A stretch of DNA of 64,000 nt, taken from positions 62,001-126,000 of the forward strand of contig JAGCUR010000016.1 of the NCBI GenBank assembly GCA_017962745.1, in the 5' to 3' direction. Source of the stretch: Bacilli bacterium. Lineage in GTDB: Bacteria; Bacillota_I; Bacilli_A; ML615J-28; CAG-698. The translations under genes were made by a program, and so were the position numbers. The notes under the pieces were generated by a model that worked only from the letters and a program-made list of their open reading frames with translations, searched no databases and was not told the origin of the DNA. Shown piece after piece: positions 51,626-60,254 of the stretch (position 1 is its first letter; every line of letters begins with the position of its first letter).

Positions 51626-53662
51626 TCAGCTGTTCGTCGGTTCGTCCATTACATATATATTAGTCTTATTTTGAGCAATAATCATATTAATTGGCTTATT
51701 AGGCGTTATACCGAAACGTTCTAAAGCCTCCTTTATTACTAAATATTTTTGTCCTTTTGGTAAATACCCTTTTACTTGTTTACCCATTATATCATGGCGG
51801 ACATTCATGATATATTTTCTTGGAATGTTTAAATTGTGTGTTTGTTTAATGTAATCTACGATAAAGTTGTCAGAGTTTACGGCCATAGGCCGATTTCTAG
51901 TTTTAGGTTTGTAGTGTTCATGATGAATTATTGGGAAACCGATTTTACCCAGAATGTCATCAATTTCTACTCCGATTGAAACATCGTTCCTTCCTTCTAA
52001 CTTTTGATAGATATAAGGTAGGTTATCTTTATCCCATTTGATTTCAGATGTTTCATCTTGATTATTGAATAGTGGAAATTGAAAAGCGATTCTTTTAATT
52101 GGGTTTTCTCCTTCTTTGAAATCTTCTCTTAATTCAATTCCAGCAATTATCTTATGCAGCAATATCTTTTGATTATCTGGATCTAAATTTTTAATTAATG
52201 TTCCTGAGCCTTTAATGATTCCTAAGATATTTTCAGTATTGATAGAACGTGAGGTAATGTTATTTAGTTTATCTTGTGCTTTTTCTTTTAAATCTTGTAT
52301 TGTATACATATCATTATAGAATGCATCAAGTCTTCTATTTAAGTCTTTGTTCTTATCTACATATCTTGGATCACCTGTTGGGAGATTATCTATTTCTGTT
52401 ATTAATAGATTCTTCTTTTTCGTTAAATCCTTGTATTTAGCTTCATAAGTTTCAATTTCAATCTTTAGCTCTTCTACTGATTCTGTAGAATTGAGTTCTT
52501 TTACTACAACATCTTTTAAAGTGTCCGAACATGCAAACTTATCGATTATATCGATAACTACATTTTCAATGGCTTCAGCTGGTATCTTGTGTTTAAATGA
52601 GCATTTATCTTGATCATGCTTCTTTTGAATTGCATAGTGGCAAGCATAGGAGTGAGATCTATAGTCCTCTCCATCTTTATTTTTATAATGGATAGTATGA
52701 ACAAGAAGTGATCTGTAACATGTAGGACACATTATTAAATCAGATAATAAATAAACATGTTTCTTTGATTTTACATATCTTGATTTATTAAGTTGTCTTT
52801 TGTTCTTTACTCTTTCAAATAGTTCTTCTGATATTATGCCTTCGTGTTGGCCTTTTTCTTTTAAGTAGTTTTCTTTATTAACTCGATGATAATCGTTTTT
52901 AGTTCCTTTGACTTTTTCTTTACAGTATCTACCATATGGCATTAATCCTTCATAGACTTCATTATCAAGCATATACTTAATACCACTTTCTGTCCACTTA
53001 GTATATGCTTTTAATGTTCTATCAAATCTTGGATGATTAATATTAAGATATCTAACTATATCTCTAATACTCATTTTACCTGATGCATACATCTCGAAAA
53101 TGAATTTAACGATTTTAGCTTCATCTTCGTTTTGAATTAATATTCCATCTTGAATACTATATCCATATGGTGAAAAGCCACCATTCCATTTACCTTGTCT
53201 TGCTTTTTCTCTACGTCCAAGCATTGTTTGTTCTTGGATGTTTTCTCTTTCAATTTCAGCTACAGCCGATAAAACAGATATTAATAGCTTCCCTGATGGT
53301 GTTGAAGAATTGATTCCTTCATTAACACTAATCAAATGAACATCATAATCTCTAATAAATTCGATACTACTTAAAATATCTACTGCACTTCTACCGAATC
53401 TTGATAATTTAAAAACTAATACATAATTAACTTTCAAACCATTACCAATATCAGCCATCATCTTTTTGAAGGCAGGTCTACCTTCAATTGATTTACCACT
53501 CTTTCCCGCATCTTCATACTCTTCTACGATTAGCAAGTCATTCCTTTTTGCATATTCGTATAAAGTTTCTTTTTGCGCGCTGAGTGAGTAACCATCAACT
53601 TGCATCTCTGTTGACACTCTTACGTAAATTACACATTTTTCCTTTTCTTTTTCAGTATTCAT
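51626..53662 (-). CDS. Large serine recombinase/integrase
   Basis: Site-specific recombinase of 678 residues that probably integrates and excises the element. The resolvase domain (about 8-150) has the catalytic serine 17 in YVRVSTEMQ and the Arg motif KLSRFGRSAVD; the recombinase domain follows (GGFSPYGYSIQDG, ARQGKW), then a zinc-ribbon region (CPTCYRSLLVHT...YACHYAIQKKHDQDKCS), a coiled coil (about 390-460) and an unusually long C-terminal part of about 130 residues with NKPINMIIAQ. AGGAGG precedes the ATG by six bases. It ends in TGA, unlike the chromosomal genes. Gene order at the element's edge is typical. Confidence 0.93.
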   Translation of the reverse strand: MNTEKEKEKCVIYVRVSTEMQVDGYSLSAQKETLYEYAKRNDLLIVEEYEDAGKSGKSIEGRPAFKKMMADIGNGLKVNYVLVFKLSRFGRSAVDILSSIEFIRDYDVHLISVNEGINSSTPSGKLLISVLSAVAEIERENIQEQTMLGRREKARQGKWNGGFSPYGYSIQDGILIQNEDEAKIVKFIFEMYASGKMSIRDIVRYLNINHPRFDRTLKAYTKWTESGIKYMLDNEVYEGLMPYGRYCKEKVKGTKNDYHRVNKENYLKEKGQHEGIISEELFERVKNKRQLNKSRYVKSKKHVYLLSDLIMCPTCYRSLLVHTIHYKNKDGEDYRSHSYACHYAIQKKHDQDKCSFKHKIPAEAIENVVIDIIDKFACSDTLKDVVVKELNSTESVEELKIEIETYEAKYKDLTKKKNLLITEIDNLPTGDPRYVDKNKDLNRRLDAFYNDMYTIQDLKEKAQDKLNNITSRSINTENILGIIKGSGTLIKNLDPDNQKILLHKIIAGIELREDFKEGENPIKRIAFQFPLFNNQDETSEIKWDKDNLPYIYQKLEGRNDVSIGVEIDDILGKIGFPIIHHEHYKPKTRNRPMAVNSDNFIVDYIKQTHNLNIPRKYIMNVRHDIMGKQVKGYLPKGQKYLVIKEALERFGITPNKPINMIIAQNKTNIYVMDEPTNS

Positions 53663-53754
53663 AATGCACCTCCTAAAACGATAACATCATACAGCCCTGG
53701 TTAGCCGTATCGTGCCATCGAAGAAAAATTCTTAAAACATTTTCTCAAGAAGGC

Positions 53755-53782
53755 TTTTTTAGTCATTATTTGAACTAAAAAA
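53755..53782 (-). terminator. Stem-loop after the zincin gene
   Basis: TTTTTTAGT (53755-53763) pairs with ACTAAAAAA (53774-53782). On the minus strand this ends in a T-rich arm, fitting a terminator between the zincin gene and the recombinase. Confidence 0.6.
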
Positions 53783-53796
53783 CAGAAAAAGAGTAT

Positions 53797-54378
53797 TTAG
53801 TAATAACGATTTATGTACTCATCAACAATCTTAGAATAGTCATCATTAGATATTTTAATATCTAATCCAAATAGTTTTTTAAAATAAACTTTAGTAAATG
53901 CATAGGCATCTACTTCAATTGTTTGCATCATATATCCTTCATAATCTTCAACATCTACATAATATTTAAAATTATCTTGATATATTCTAGCAATATCACC
54001 AAGTGGTGAAGTATCATCTTTAAATAAAGCTATAAAATAGAGCTGATATAAATGTCTATATTCATGTGTTATACACTTTAAACATTCATATAGATTCTCT
54101 CTTAATGCCTCATTAATTGCGATGTACTGTTCTTTTACATATATCCTTGAATCTTCTTTGGCTAACTCTTCAAACACAATTGGAACAGGATCTATCCCTA
54201 GATAGTTAGCTACTCCATCTCCAAATGGAATTAGTTTTGCTAGCATTTCTTCTTCATTCCATTTATCTATTCCAAATGATTCAATGAATCTTGCTTTAAG
54301 ATCATCATCAGACATATTTTTAAAAACTTTTGAATACCTAAGGGCTAATTCTTTTAATTGTTGCAAGTTGTTGTTCAT
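53797..54378 (-). CDS. Small zincin metallopeptidase-like protein
   Basis: I do not recognise the family. The 193 residues carry HEYRH at 105-109 (HExxH) inside CITHEYRHLYQLYF, and MQTIEVDAYAF near 151-161 offers Glu 155 as third zinc ligand with Asp 157 nearby, the layout of a minimal gluzincin. There is no signal peptide or membrane span, so it is cytosolic. AAGGAGG precedes the ATG. It stands between the recombinase and the tandem structured repeats of the element. Similar small zincins in mobile elements can cleave a repressor (ImmA-like), but the substrate here is unknown. Confidence 0.6.
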   Translation of the reverse strand: MNNNLQQLKELALRYSKVFKNMSDDDLKARFIESFGIDKWNEEEMLAKLIPFGDGVANYLGIDPVPIVFEELAKEDSRIYVKEQYIAINEALRENLYECLKCITHEYRHLYQLYFIALFKDDTSPLGDIARIYQDNFKYYVDVEDYEGYMMQTIEVDAYAFTKVYFKKLFGLDIKISNDDYSKIVDEYINRYY

Positions 54379-54569
54379 CGTACCTCCTTTTTAAACAACA
54401 ACACCTCGTGTACACGCAGATATTATACCCGAAATTGAAGGTTTTTTGAACAGCATTTTTGAGTAATTTTTTAATTCTTTGATATTGTATAAAATACCTT
54501 TTCTATGCAGCTTTCTTAGAAAATATTTAACTTGTTTTTCTCAAATTTTCTCCTTTCGATAATATTAAA

Positions 54570-54774
54570 CATGGGGAGGTTATCATATAGTGATAAAGAA
54601 CAAACTTTTTTATCTTTTTCCCAATGTTTAGGACATTAAACCATGGAGGGTGGTCGTATTATGGCCATGAACAAAAAAAGTTACTTTTTTATCTCTTTTT
54701 CCCTATGTCACTAGCATTATTTCATAGTGGACTATCGTATTATGATAGTCTGGAAAAAAATTTAAATTTTTGCA
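54570..54774. repeat. Three tandem cruciform-forming repeats
   Basis: Units begin at 54570, 54642 and 54723. Each has CAT, a G-rich arm, a central hairpin, an A-rich stretch and a T-rich stretch; the first two end CCC...ATG. Central hairpins: TTATCA/TGATAA (54580-54596), TGGTC/GGCCA (54651-54667) and GACTATC/GATAGTC (54730-54750). The last two share loop GTATTAT although their stems differ, so pairing is kept while sequence changes. In units 1 and 2 an outer stem also forms (CATGGGGA with TTCCCAATG; CATGGAGGG with CCCTATG). The interval 54379-54805 has no gene. Confidence 0.7.
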
Positions 54775-54803
54775 TAAAAAAACTTCAGGTTATTATCCTG
54801 AAG
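54774..54803 (-). terminator. Terminator of the DUF2971 gene
   Basis: CTTCAGG (54783-54789) and CCTGAAG (54797-54803) enclose a seven-base loop; a run of seven T follows on the minus strand. Confidence 0.85.
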
Positions 54804-54805
54804 CT

Positions 54806-55900
54806 TTATTGATAATCATCATTTTCATAAATATAATCGTTTATATATTTATTAAACCTTCTATACTTAATAGACCAGTTATTTTCTCTAGCTAAATCAA
54901 TAAGTTCCTTAGCTCTTTCTGTTTCTTTACCGTTTTCATCGATGATAATTGATGAAACAATATTTACAAACAATTTATTATCACCTTTATACTGAAGAAT
55001 TCTCCATTCATCTTCACTAGAATAAAATGACAATTTAGAAATCATTTGTTCATATACTAATCGTTCTTGTTCGCTATAAAAATCTTTATCGGCAGTTTCT
55101 AAAACAATTCTCATCAAGATCTTAGAAAGAGAAAATTTTTTCAATTGTTTATAATACTTCACCTTGAAGCATCTTAAAAGCAGTCTTTTAATGCTTTCTT
55201 TTTCTATGCAAGCTTTATTAAAATCATATTCTATGCAAAATCCATTTCCTTTTGAATAATCATCCCACATAAAATTATTATTATGCGAACCAGACATAGA
55301 AAAAATCTTAGTATCTTTTCTTATTCTCTCTGTTATTTTTAAAATATCATTAAATGATTTTTCAATTTCTTCTGTATGCTCACTGATAGAATCATTAATT
55401 ATCTTCACCATACGCTTTGCCATCTCGTTAGATTCTATACGAGACATTCCAGACATATTGAGTGAATCAACCAAATTATCAAAGCTCACCTTTCCATCAT
55501 TACTATTAATATTCTTGATGAAAATTTCAATTATTCTTCTATGTTGAGAAGTCAACTGATTTTGAATATTAGGATTATTTTTATATAATGAAGCAAATGC
55601 AACATATGGGTTTTCTAGAACAAATTTCTTTAAATCCATCATATCACTTTGATAATCAACATTTAACCTAGCATCCCTCTTATCTTTCATATCTTCTGCA
55701 TCTGCAATCCAAAGATATTTTTCTTTTAGAGAGTCTAGAGTTTTATTAAATTGCTCATCTTCAAAATTTCGATATTTATATAGTCTTCCTTTATTAGGCA
55801 ATGTATTTAATAAATCGTTAAACAATTCATTTATATCTTCATTTGATAATTGTTCAAATGGCTTTTTATTCAGTTTTTCAAAATATTCATTACGTTTCAT
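54806..55900 (-). CDS. DUF2971-like protein of the defence island
   Basis: A 364-residue cytosolic protein of unknown biochemical role. Family features of DUF2971 are visible: RLYKYRNFEDEQFNKTLDSL near residue 40, LWIADAEDMKDKRDAR (usually ...FNDPFD), IFSMSGSHNNNFMWDDYSKG and GFCIEYDF (about 200-230), and SSEDEWRILQ near 305. A helical insert with many charged residues occupies about 80-195. DUF2971 genes are often found among phage-defence genes. It has GAGGG before the ATG and its own terminator, so it is a single-gene unit. Confidence 0.7.
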   Translation of the reverse strand: MKRNEYFEKLNKKPFEQLSNEDINELFNDLLNTLPNKGRLYKYRNFEDEQFNKTLDSLKEKYLWIADAEDMKDKRDARLNVDYQSDMMDLKKFVLENPYVAFASLYKNNPNIQNQLTSQHRRIIEIFIKNINSNDGKVSFDNLVDSLNMSGMSRIESNEMAKRMVKIINDSISEHTEEIEKSFNDILKITERIRKDTKIFSMSGSHNNNFMWDDYSKGNGFCIEYDFNKACIEKESIKRLLLRCFKVKYYKQLKKFSLSKILMRIVLETADKDFYSEQERLVYEQMISKLSFYSSEDEWRILQYKGDNKLFVNIVSSIIIDENGKETERAKELIDLARENNWSIKYRRFNKYINDYIYENDDYQ

Positions 55901-56043
55901 AAGATTCCCTCAAAAGCATTTATAAGCTTTATTTCATAAATAAAAATACTTGCTATTTTATTGATTATCTATGTTTTTTTAGGCTTTTTTATCAACAAGT
56001 TGCGTAAAAGATATATCCCGTTTCCAGGAATATCTTCCGGAGT

Positions 56044-56769
56044 TTAGATTGATTCTACTCTCCTTTTCGAAATATTAAAAAACTCTTTTTCTTTTTCAAT
56101 TCCAATGTATCTTCTTTTTAGTTTCTTTGCCACATAGCATGTTGTTCCACTTCCACAAAACGGATCTAACACTATATCTCCAGGATTACTACAAGCTTTA
56201 ATAATTCTTTCAAGCAAAGCTTCTGGTTTTTGCGTTGGATGATAGCCATACTTTTTTTCACTCATTTGAACTGCTGGAATTGTCCATACATCTTGTAGTT
56301 CATCATTATTGATTTTAAACATGTCATTATAATTAAATGTGTGCTTAAAACCTTTTGATGCCCAAATTAACAGTTCATAAGAAAATTTTAATTTGTTTTT
56401 ATAGATCAATGGCGGCGGGTCTGTTTTATGCCAAACTACGATATTAATGATTTTATAACCTATTTCATCAACCATATTTTTAACATCAAAGATATTATGA
56501 ATAGTTCCACTTATCCAAATAGAACCATTCTCTTTTAGAACCCTAAATGATTCCTTTAACCAGTTACGAGTGAATTCAAGATGATTATCATATTTTGATT
56601 TATCATCCCAGTCACCTTTGTTAACAGATACCACTTTCCCGCTGTGGATACTTTTTCCTCCATTAGATAAAAAATAAGGAGGATCAGCAAAAATTAAATC
56701 GATTGAATTGGAATTAAGAGTTTTTAATACTTCTATACAATCTTCATTGTATAGCAACTGTTTGAACAC
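56044..56769 (-). CDS. Beta-class DNA adenine methylase (DpnA-like), second copy
   Basis: Site-specific DNA methyltransferase of 241 residues. Motif IV FADPPYFLSNGG comes before motif I DPFCGSGTT, the beta-class order; VSVNKGDWDD and YHPTQKPEALLERII match the DpnA-like methylase 4 kb away, so the two are paralogues. No nuclease gene is adjacent. The start at 56769 is GTG with a poorly placed site; a TTG at 56757 is nine bases from AGGTG and is a fair alternative. An inverted repeat at the promoter suggests regulation. Confidence 0.85.
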   Translation of the reverse strand: MFKQLLYNEDCIEVLKTLNSNSIDLIFADPPYFLSNGGKSIHSGKVVSVNKGDWDDKSKYDNHLEFTRNWLKESFRVLKENGSIWISGTIHNIFDVKNMVDEIGYKIINIVVWHKTDPPPLIYKNKLKFSYELLIWASKGFKHTFNYNDMFKINNDELQDVWTIPAVQMSEKKYGYHPTQKPEALLERIIKACSNPGDIVLDPFCGSGTTCYVAKKLKRRYIGIEKEKEFFNISKRRVESI

Positions 56770-56788
56770 CTCACTTTCACAGTATATT

Positions 56789-56815
56789 TGTCATTAAAAT
56801 GACACAAAGATTATA
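56789..56815 (-). promoter_or_regulatory. Promoter and inverted repeat before the second DpnA-like gene
   Basis: TATAAT lies at 56815-56810. Just downstream TGTCATT (56789-56795) and AATGACA (56798-56804) form a 7-bp inverted repeat with a two-base gap over the transcription start. Confidence 0.5.
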
Positions 56816-56828
56816 CCATTTTTAGGCT

Positions 56829-56853
56829 AAAATAAAAAGGCTGTTAGACAGCC
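56829..56853 (-). terminator. Terminator of the pyrophosphohydrolase gene
   Basis: GGCTGT (56839-56844) pairs with ACAGCC (56848-56853); on the minus strand TTTTTATTTT follows. It ends the run from the DpnM gene down to the MazG-like gene. Confidence 0.85.
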
Positions 56854-56937
56854 AATTTTTATTTTTCAAAATACGGTTAATTAAGTTAATTAATACTAAA
56901 TAAAGTATCTAATACGCCATTTTTTTATAAAAATTTA

Positions 56938-57267
56938 TTAATCATCCTTAGTTGTTAGATTTATCATTTTCCCATCGGGATATTTATTTAAGTTCTTTTT
57001 TAATTTATTGCTAATTATTTCATCAACATCTAAGTGGTAATAATCAGCCATCATATAGCAATAGATAAAGATATCAGCTAGTTCATCTTTGATTCTATCA
57101 AGCCTATCTACTCTATCTAAGTCTTTACCACTCCATTGAAATATTTCTAACAGCTCATTTGCTTCTAGAGAAATAGAAATAGAAAGATCTTTACCATTAT
57201 GATACTTTAACCAATCTCTATCATCTCTAAATTTTAGTATTTGATTTTTTGTTTCTTGCTTAGACAT
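56938..57267 (-). CDS. MazG-like nucleotide pyrophosphohydrolase
   Basis: Short all-alpha NTP pyrophosphohydrolase of 109 residues, of the dCTPase/RS21-C6 type. Motifs: FRDDRDWLKYHNGKDLSISI, SLEANELLEIFQW with the metal-binding E-x-x-E, and DELADIFIYCYMMAD. It would hydrolyse (deoxy)nucleotides to monophosphates. In a defence cluster it may limit nucleotides for a phage, or be an accessory gene. GAGGA precedes the ATG. It follows the GmrSD-like gene. Confidence 0.85.
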   Translation of the reverse strand: MSKQETKNQILKFRDDRDWLKYHNGKDLSISISLEANELLEIFQWSGKDLDRVDRLDRIKDELADIFIYCYMMADYYHLDVDEIISNKLKKNLNKYPDGKMINLTTKDD

Positions 57268-57299
57268 AAATTAAATCCTCTAAATAGTTCTAGCATAGT

Positions 57300-59381
57300 T
57301 TATTTAATATAAATAATAATATCTACAACTTCATATTGCATATTTTCAAATAATACTTTTAATATTTTAATCTTTCTATCGGTATTGTTATTTGTTTCAA
57401 CATATAAACCATCAGCAATTAGTTGTGGAGATTTAATGTCATTTTTATCATTTGAAATTAAAAACCTTTCAGAATTAAATAAATCCTTATTTGATAACAA
57501 AGAAAGTAATAATTCTTTATTCTCTTTATACAAGTATTTAATTACGCTTGCATATAAATTTGACCACGAATCCTCAATAATTTTTTCATCTCTTATTATA
57601 ATTCCTGCAGGATTTGTTCCCATATAGTCGTATTCTTCATCTTCCAATAAGAAATGAGATTCTGTTGCAATATCTTCTATATTAGCTACTTTTGGATATG
57701 GCCATAATTGAATTGCGAGTTTTGATAATTCTGCAGCTCTATCATCTATACAAGATTCATTTTTCCAATCATCAACTGAGTCAAAATATTTATTTAATGT
57801 AAGTCTACTAAAATCCATATGACTCTTTTTTTCAGAATATAGCTTATTAGACATTTCAGAATTATAAGCAGTCAAAGTTAAATTACCCAATCTATTGCAG
57901 TACATCTCGTGGTACTTCTCATAATCGCTTCTATCCAAGTATTTAATCCATTCTTTTGATAGTTGTTGAGGCATAACGTGCTCGATAGTAATCTTATTAA
58001 AATCTATTATTTCTTTTGATTGCTTAAAAGTTTCCATTTTTTGCAAAATGTAAGCAATATTTCTCGAATGATACATATCTCTAGTAGTCAGTTCTCTAAC
58101 AAATTCATCATCCCTTGGAAAATATGCTTTCGTAGAAATACCTGCTAAAGCACTGGCAATTTTTCTATAGCTGTCTTTATAAAATTCATCGCCATGTCTT
58201 TTTATTATATCGTTATATAAGGACGCCATTACTTGAGACAATCCACCACCAGCTAAATTACAAACATTTCTCCTGATTAGATATGCCTCTAGAAGTCTTA
58301 ATATTTTTGCCAAACAATCATCGCTTATCTTTTTTCTTCCTTCTTCATCAGGAGTATTGTCAATCAATAGCCCAAAAACAAAAGGATATGTTGTCGCCAT
58401 ATCTAATGAAACAAAGTCTTCCAATGCTTCTCTCAAAACTTTTTCATCAGCTTGTGGTTTCAATAATCTAGTATATATTTTAGCCATTGAATAAAAATGT
58501 TCCATGAATTCGGCTCTAGAATAATCATTCTTTTTGTAATACTTTTGGAAAGTTGTATATGGAATATTCTTAGTACTTGGTGTAACTATTCCATTTTTGA
58601 AAGAAAGATAATCTCTAACAAATTGCAAAAACTTATTATCAAGTAATTGTTCAATTTTTAGCCAATAATTTTTGTATAGTTCTTCTTGTTCTGATGGCTT
58701 ACAATTCATTAATAAATAATTTCTAATTAAATCAACATCAGTTAGTTCTAGTCCAGTAGAGTTAAGACTTTCAAAAATGACTTGTGGATTATCAGTATCA
58801 TCTAAATAAACAACAACACCTTCAAGTCTCTGTAAAGCATTATAAAAATCTTCAAAAGGAACTGCCATTTTTTCAATTCTTTTTTTGAATACATTATAAT
58901 TTCTACCAATAGTAGAATTAATATCCACTTCTTTTCCATCCATTAAATTATTGAAATTGTCATTGTCCAATTGATTTGGCTTCAACTTAAGTCTTAAAGT
59001 GTAATCTTTAGCAAATTTATTAATCAAATAAGTCTCTTGTATTTCACTTCTTACTTCATCATATTTATCACCAAATTGTTCTAAATAATCATATAGAGCT
59101 TTCAAAATAAGCGTGATAGATGTTAGTCTTTGTTGACCATCAATAAGTGTAAATTGATTATAATTTGTATCCACAAATCTTGTGAACTTGCAAACAAAGG
59201 CACCCATAAAATGTTTTCTTTCTGGATGATCCTTATCTGTCGCTAAATCAATAATATCATCAAATAATTTTTCACAGTCTTTTATTCTCCAATCGTAATT
59301 TCTTTGAAAAACAGGAATTACAAATTGACATTTTGTTCCAGATATTAACTCATTTAATATTTCTTTTTCTTTTGCTTCCAT
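57300..59381 (-). CDS. GmrSD-like DUF262/DUF1524 nuclease
   Basis: A 693-residue protein of the type IV restriction group that cuts modified DNA in characterised members. The N-terminal DUF262 domain has FVIPVFQRNYDWR and the ParB-like NTPase signature LIDGQQRLTSITLI (about 80-93), then VIFESLNSTGLELTDVDLIRNYLL. The DUF1524 HNH-type nuclease domain (about 450-530) shows ITIEHVMPQQLS and NRLGNLTLTAYNSEMSNK. A C-terminal part of about 120 residues (from about 575) is not assigned. It follows DpnII by 15 bases, in the same transcript. Confidence 0.9.
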   Translation of the reverse strand: MEAKEKEILNELISGTKCQFVIPVFQRNYDWRIKDCEKLFDDIIDLATDKDHPERKHFMGAFVCKFTRFVDTNYNQFTLIDGQQRLTSITLILKALYDYLEQFGDKYDEVRSEIQETYLINKFAKDYTLRLKLKPNQLDNDNFNNLMDGKEVDINSTIGRNYNVFKKRIEKMAVPFEDFYNALQRLEGVVVYLDDTDNPQVIFESLNSTGLELTDVDLIRNYLLMNCKPSEQEELYKNYWLKIEQLLDNKFLQFVRDYLSFKNGIVTPSTKNIPYTTFQKYYKKNDYSRAEFMEHFYSMAKIYTRLLKPQADEKVLREALEDFVSLDMATTYPFVFGLLIDNTPDEEGRKKISDDCLAKILRLLEAYLIRRNVCNLAGGGLSQVMASLYNDIIKRHGDEFYKDSYRKIASALAGISTKAYFPRDDEFVRELTTRDMYHSRNIAYILQKMETFKQSKEIIDFNKITIEHVMPQQLSKEWIKYLDRSDYEKYHEMYCNRLGNLTLTAYNSEMSNKLYSEKKSHMDFSRLTLNKYFDSVDDWKNESCIDDRAAELSKLAIQLWPYPKVANIEDIATESHFLLEDEEYDYMGTNPAGIIIRDEKIIEDSWSNLYASVIKYLYKENKELLLSLLSNKDLFNSERFLISNDKNDIKSPQLIADGLYVETNNNTDRKIKILKVLFENMQYEVVDIIIYIK

Positions 59382-59396
59382 AAAAATTATTCCTTT

Positions 59397-60254
59397 TTAT
59401 TTAAATGATGATAGAATTCCATCTTCAAGTTCTTTAATATTATAAACAGTATCTAAGACATCAAAAGTTTCTTCTAAATTATTTCTTGCATCAACCCATC
59501 CAAGTCCATCTGTAATCCATACGAATTTGAATCCTTCAATGCTTTTAGCTTCTAAAGCAAGAGTCTTATAACTTCTTGCTGTTTCATTTAGTTTAGAACC
59601 AGATGAAGCATAGAAATTAGTCTCTATTGCATATACCATCTTATCTTTGATTATAACGTAATCAAATCTTTTAACTGTCTTTCCAGAATTAGATAAAGCA
59701 GCAAGTGATAAACCTGTTAGCTTTTCTAATTCTTTTATTTTCATTTCTTTGAAATATGTCTTATCCTTAATAAATCCAGCTTCAACTATATATTTTTCAA
59801 CGAGGTTTTCCATTAAATGGCCTCCTCTATTCTTTCTAGCATTAGAATCAAGGCCTACTTCTACTCCAAGAACATAATCAACTAGGTCTTTTAATACTTT
59901 ATTAGCTAATAAATCGAATAGACCAGTTTCTCTCATGAAATAACAGTATTGATCAATATCATAATTTTTGTTTTTGAAATTGTATTTGAATACGCCTTTA
60001 TCGTCTTGACAATAGATTTCGCTTTCTCTTTTAGCAAGTAAAATTGGAATTGCTTTTAATACTTCTGGATATTTAGCAACAAGATTCTTGAAATCTGTTT
60101 CGATATTTTTTGAACCTACTAAAGAATTTAATATGTTTAATTCTACTTTGAATTCATTTAAATTCTTATATGCACTTTCAAAATCAATATAATACTTGTA
60201 ATCAGCTATACTTTCCCTAAATGATGATAGCCATGTGTTAAAATCTCTATTCAT
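59397..60254 (-). CDS. DpnII/MboI-type restriction endonuclease
   Basis: Type II endonuclease expected to cut unmethylated GATC; 285 residues, full length. Family markers are ETGLFDLLANKVLKDLVDYV, GVEVGLDSNARKNRGG, and the PD-(D/E)xK core FDYVIIKDKMVYAIETNFYA, with Asp and Glu-Thr-Asn in place. The ATG overlaps the stop of the DpnA gene (AATGAATAG), which keeps nuclease production coupled to the methylases. Confidence 0.92.
   Translation of the reverse strand: MNRDFNTWLSSFRESIADYKYYIDFESAYKNLNEFKVELNILNSLVGSKNIETDFKNLVAKYPEVLKAIPILLAKRESEIYCQDDKGVFKYNFKNKNYDIDQYCYFMRETGLFDLLANKVLKDLVDYVLGVEVGLDSNARKNRGGHLMENLVEKYIVEAGFIKDKTYFKEMKIKELEKLTGLSLAALSNSGKTVKRFDYVIIKDKMVYAIETNFYASSGSKLNETARSYKTLALEAKSIEGFKFVWITDGLGWVDARNNLEETFDVLDTVYNIKELEDGILSSFK

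Noticed and set aside
54570-54900. ToxIN-type III toxin-antitoxin (tandem RNA repeats before a nuclease gene)
   Set aside because: The repeats lie downstream of the DUF2971 gene behind its terminator, that protein is not ToxN-like, and the units are about twice the usual repeat length. A different RNA role is kept as a finding.
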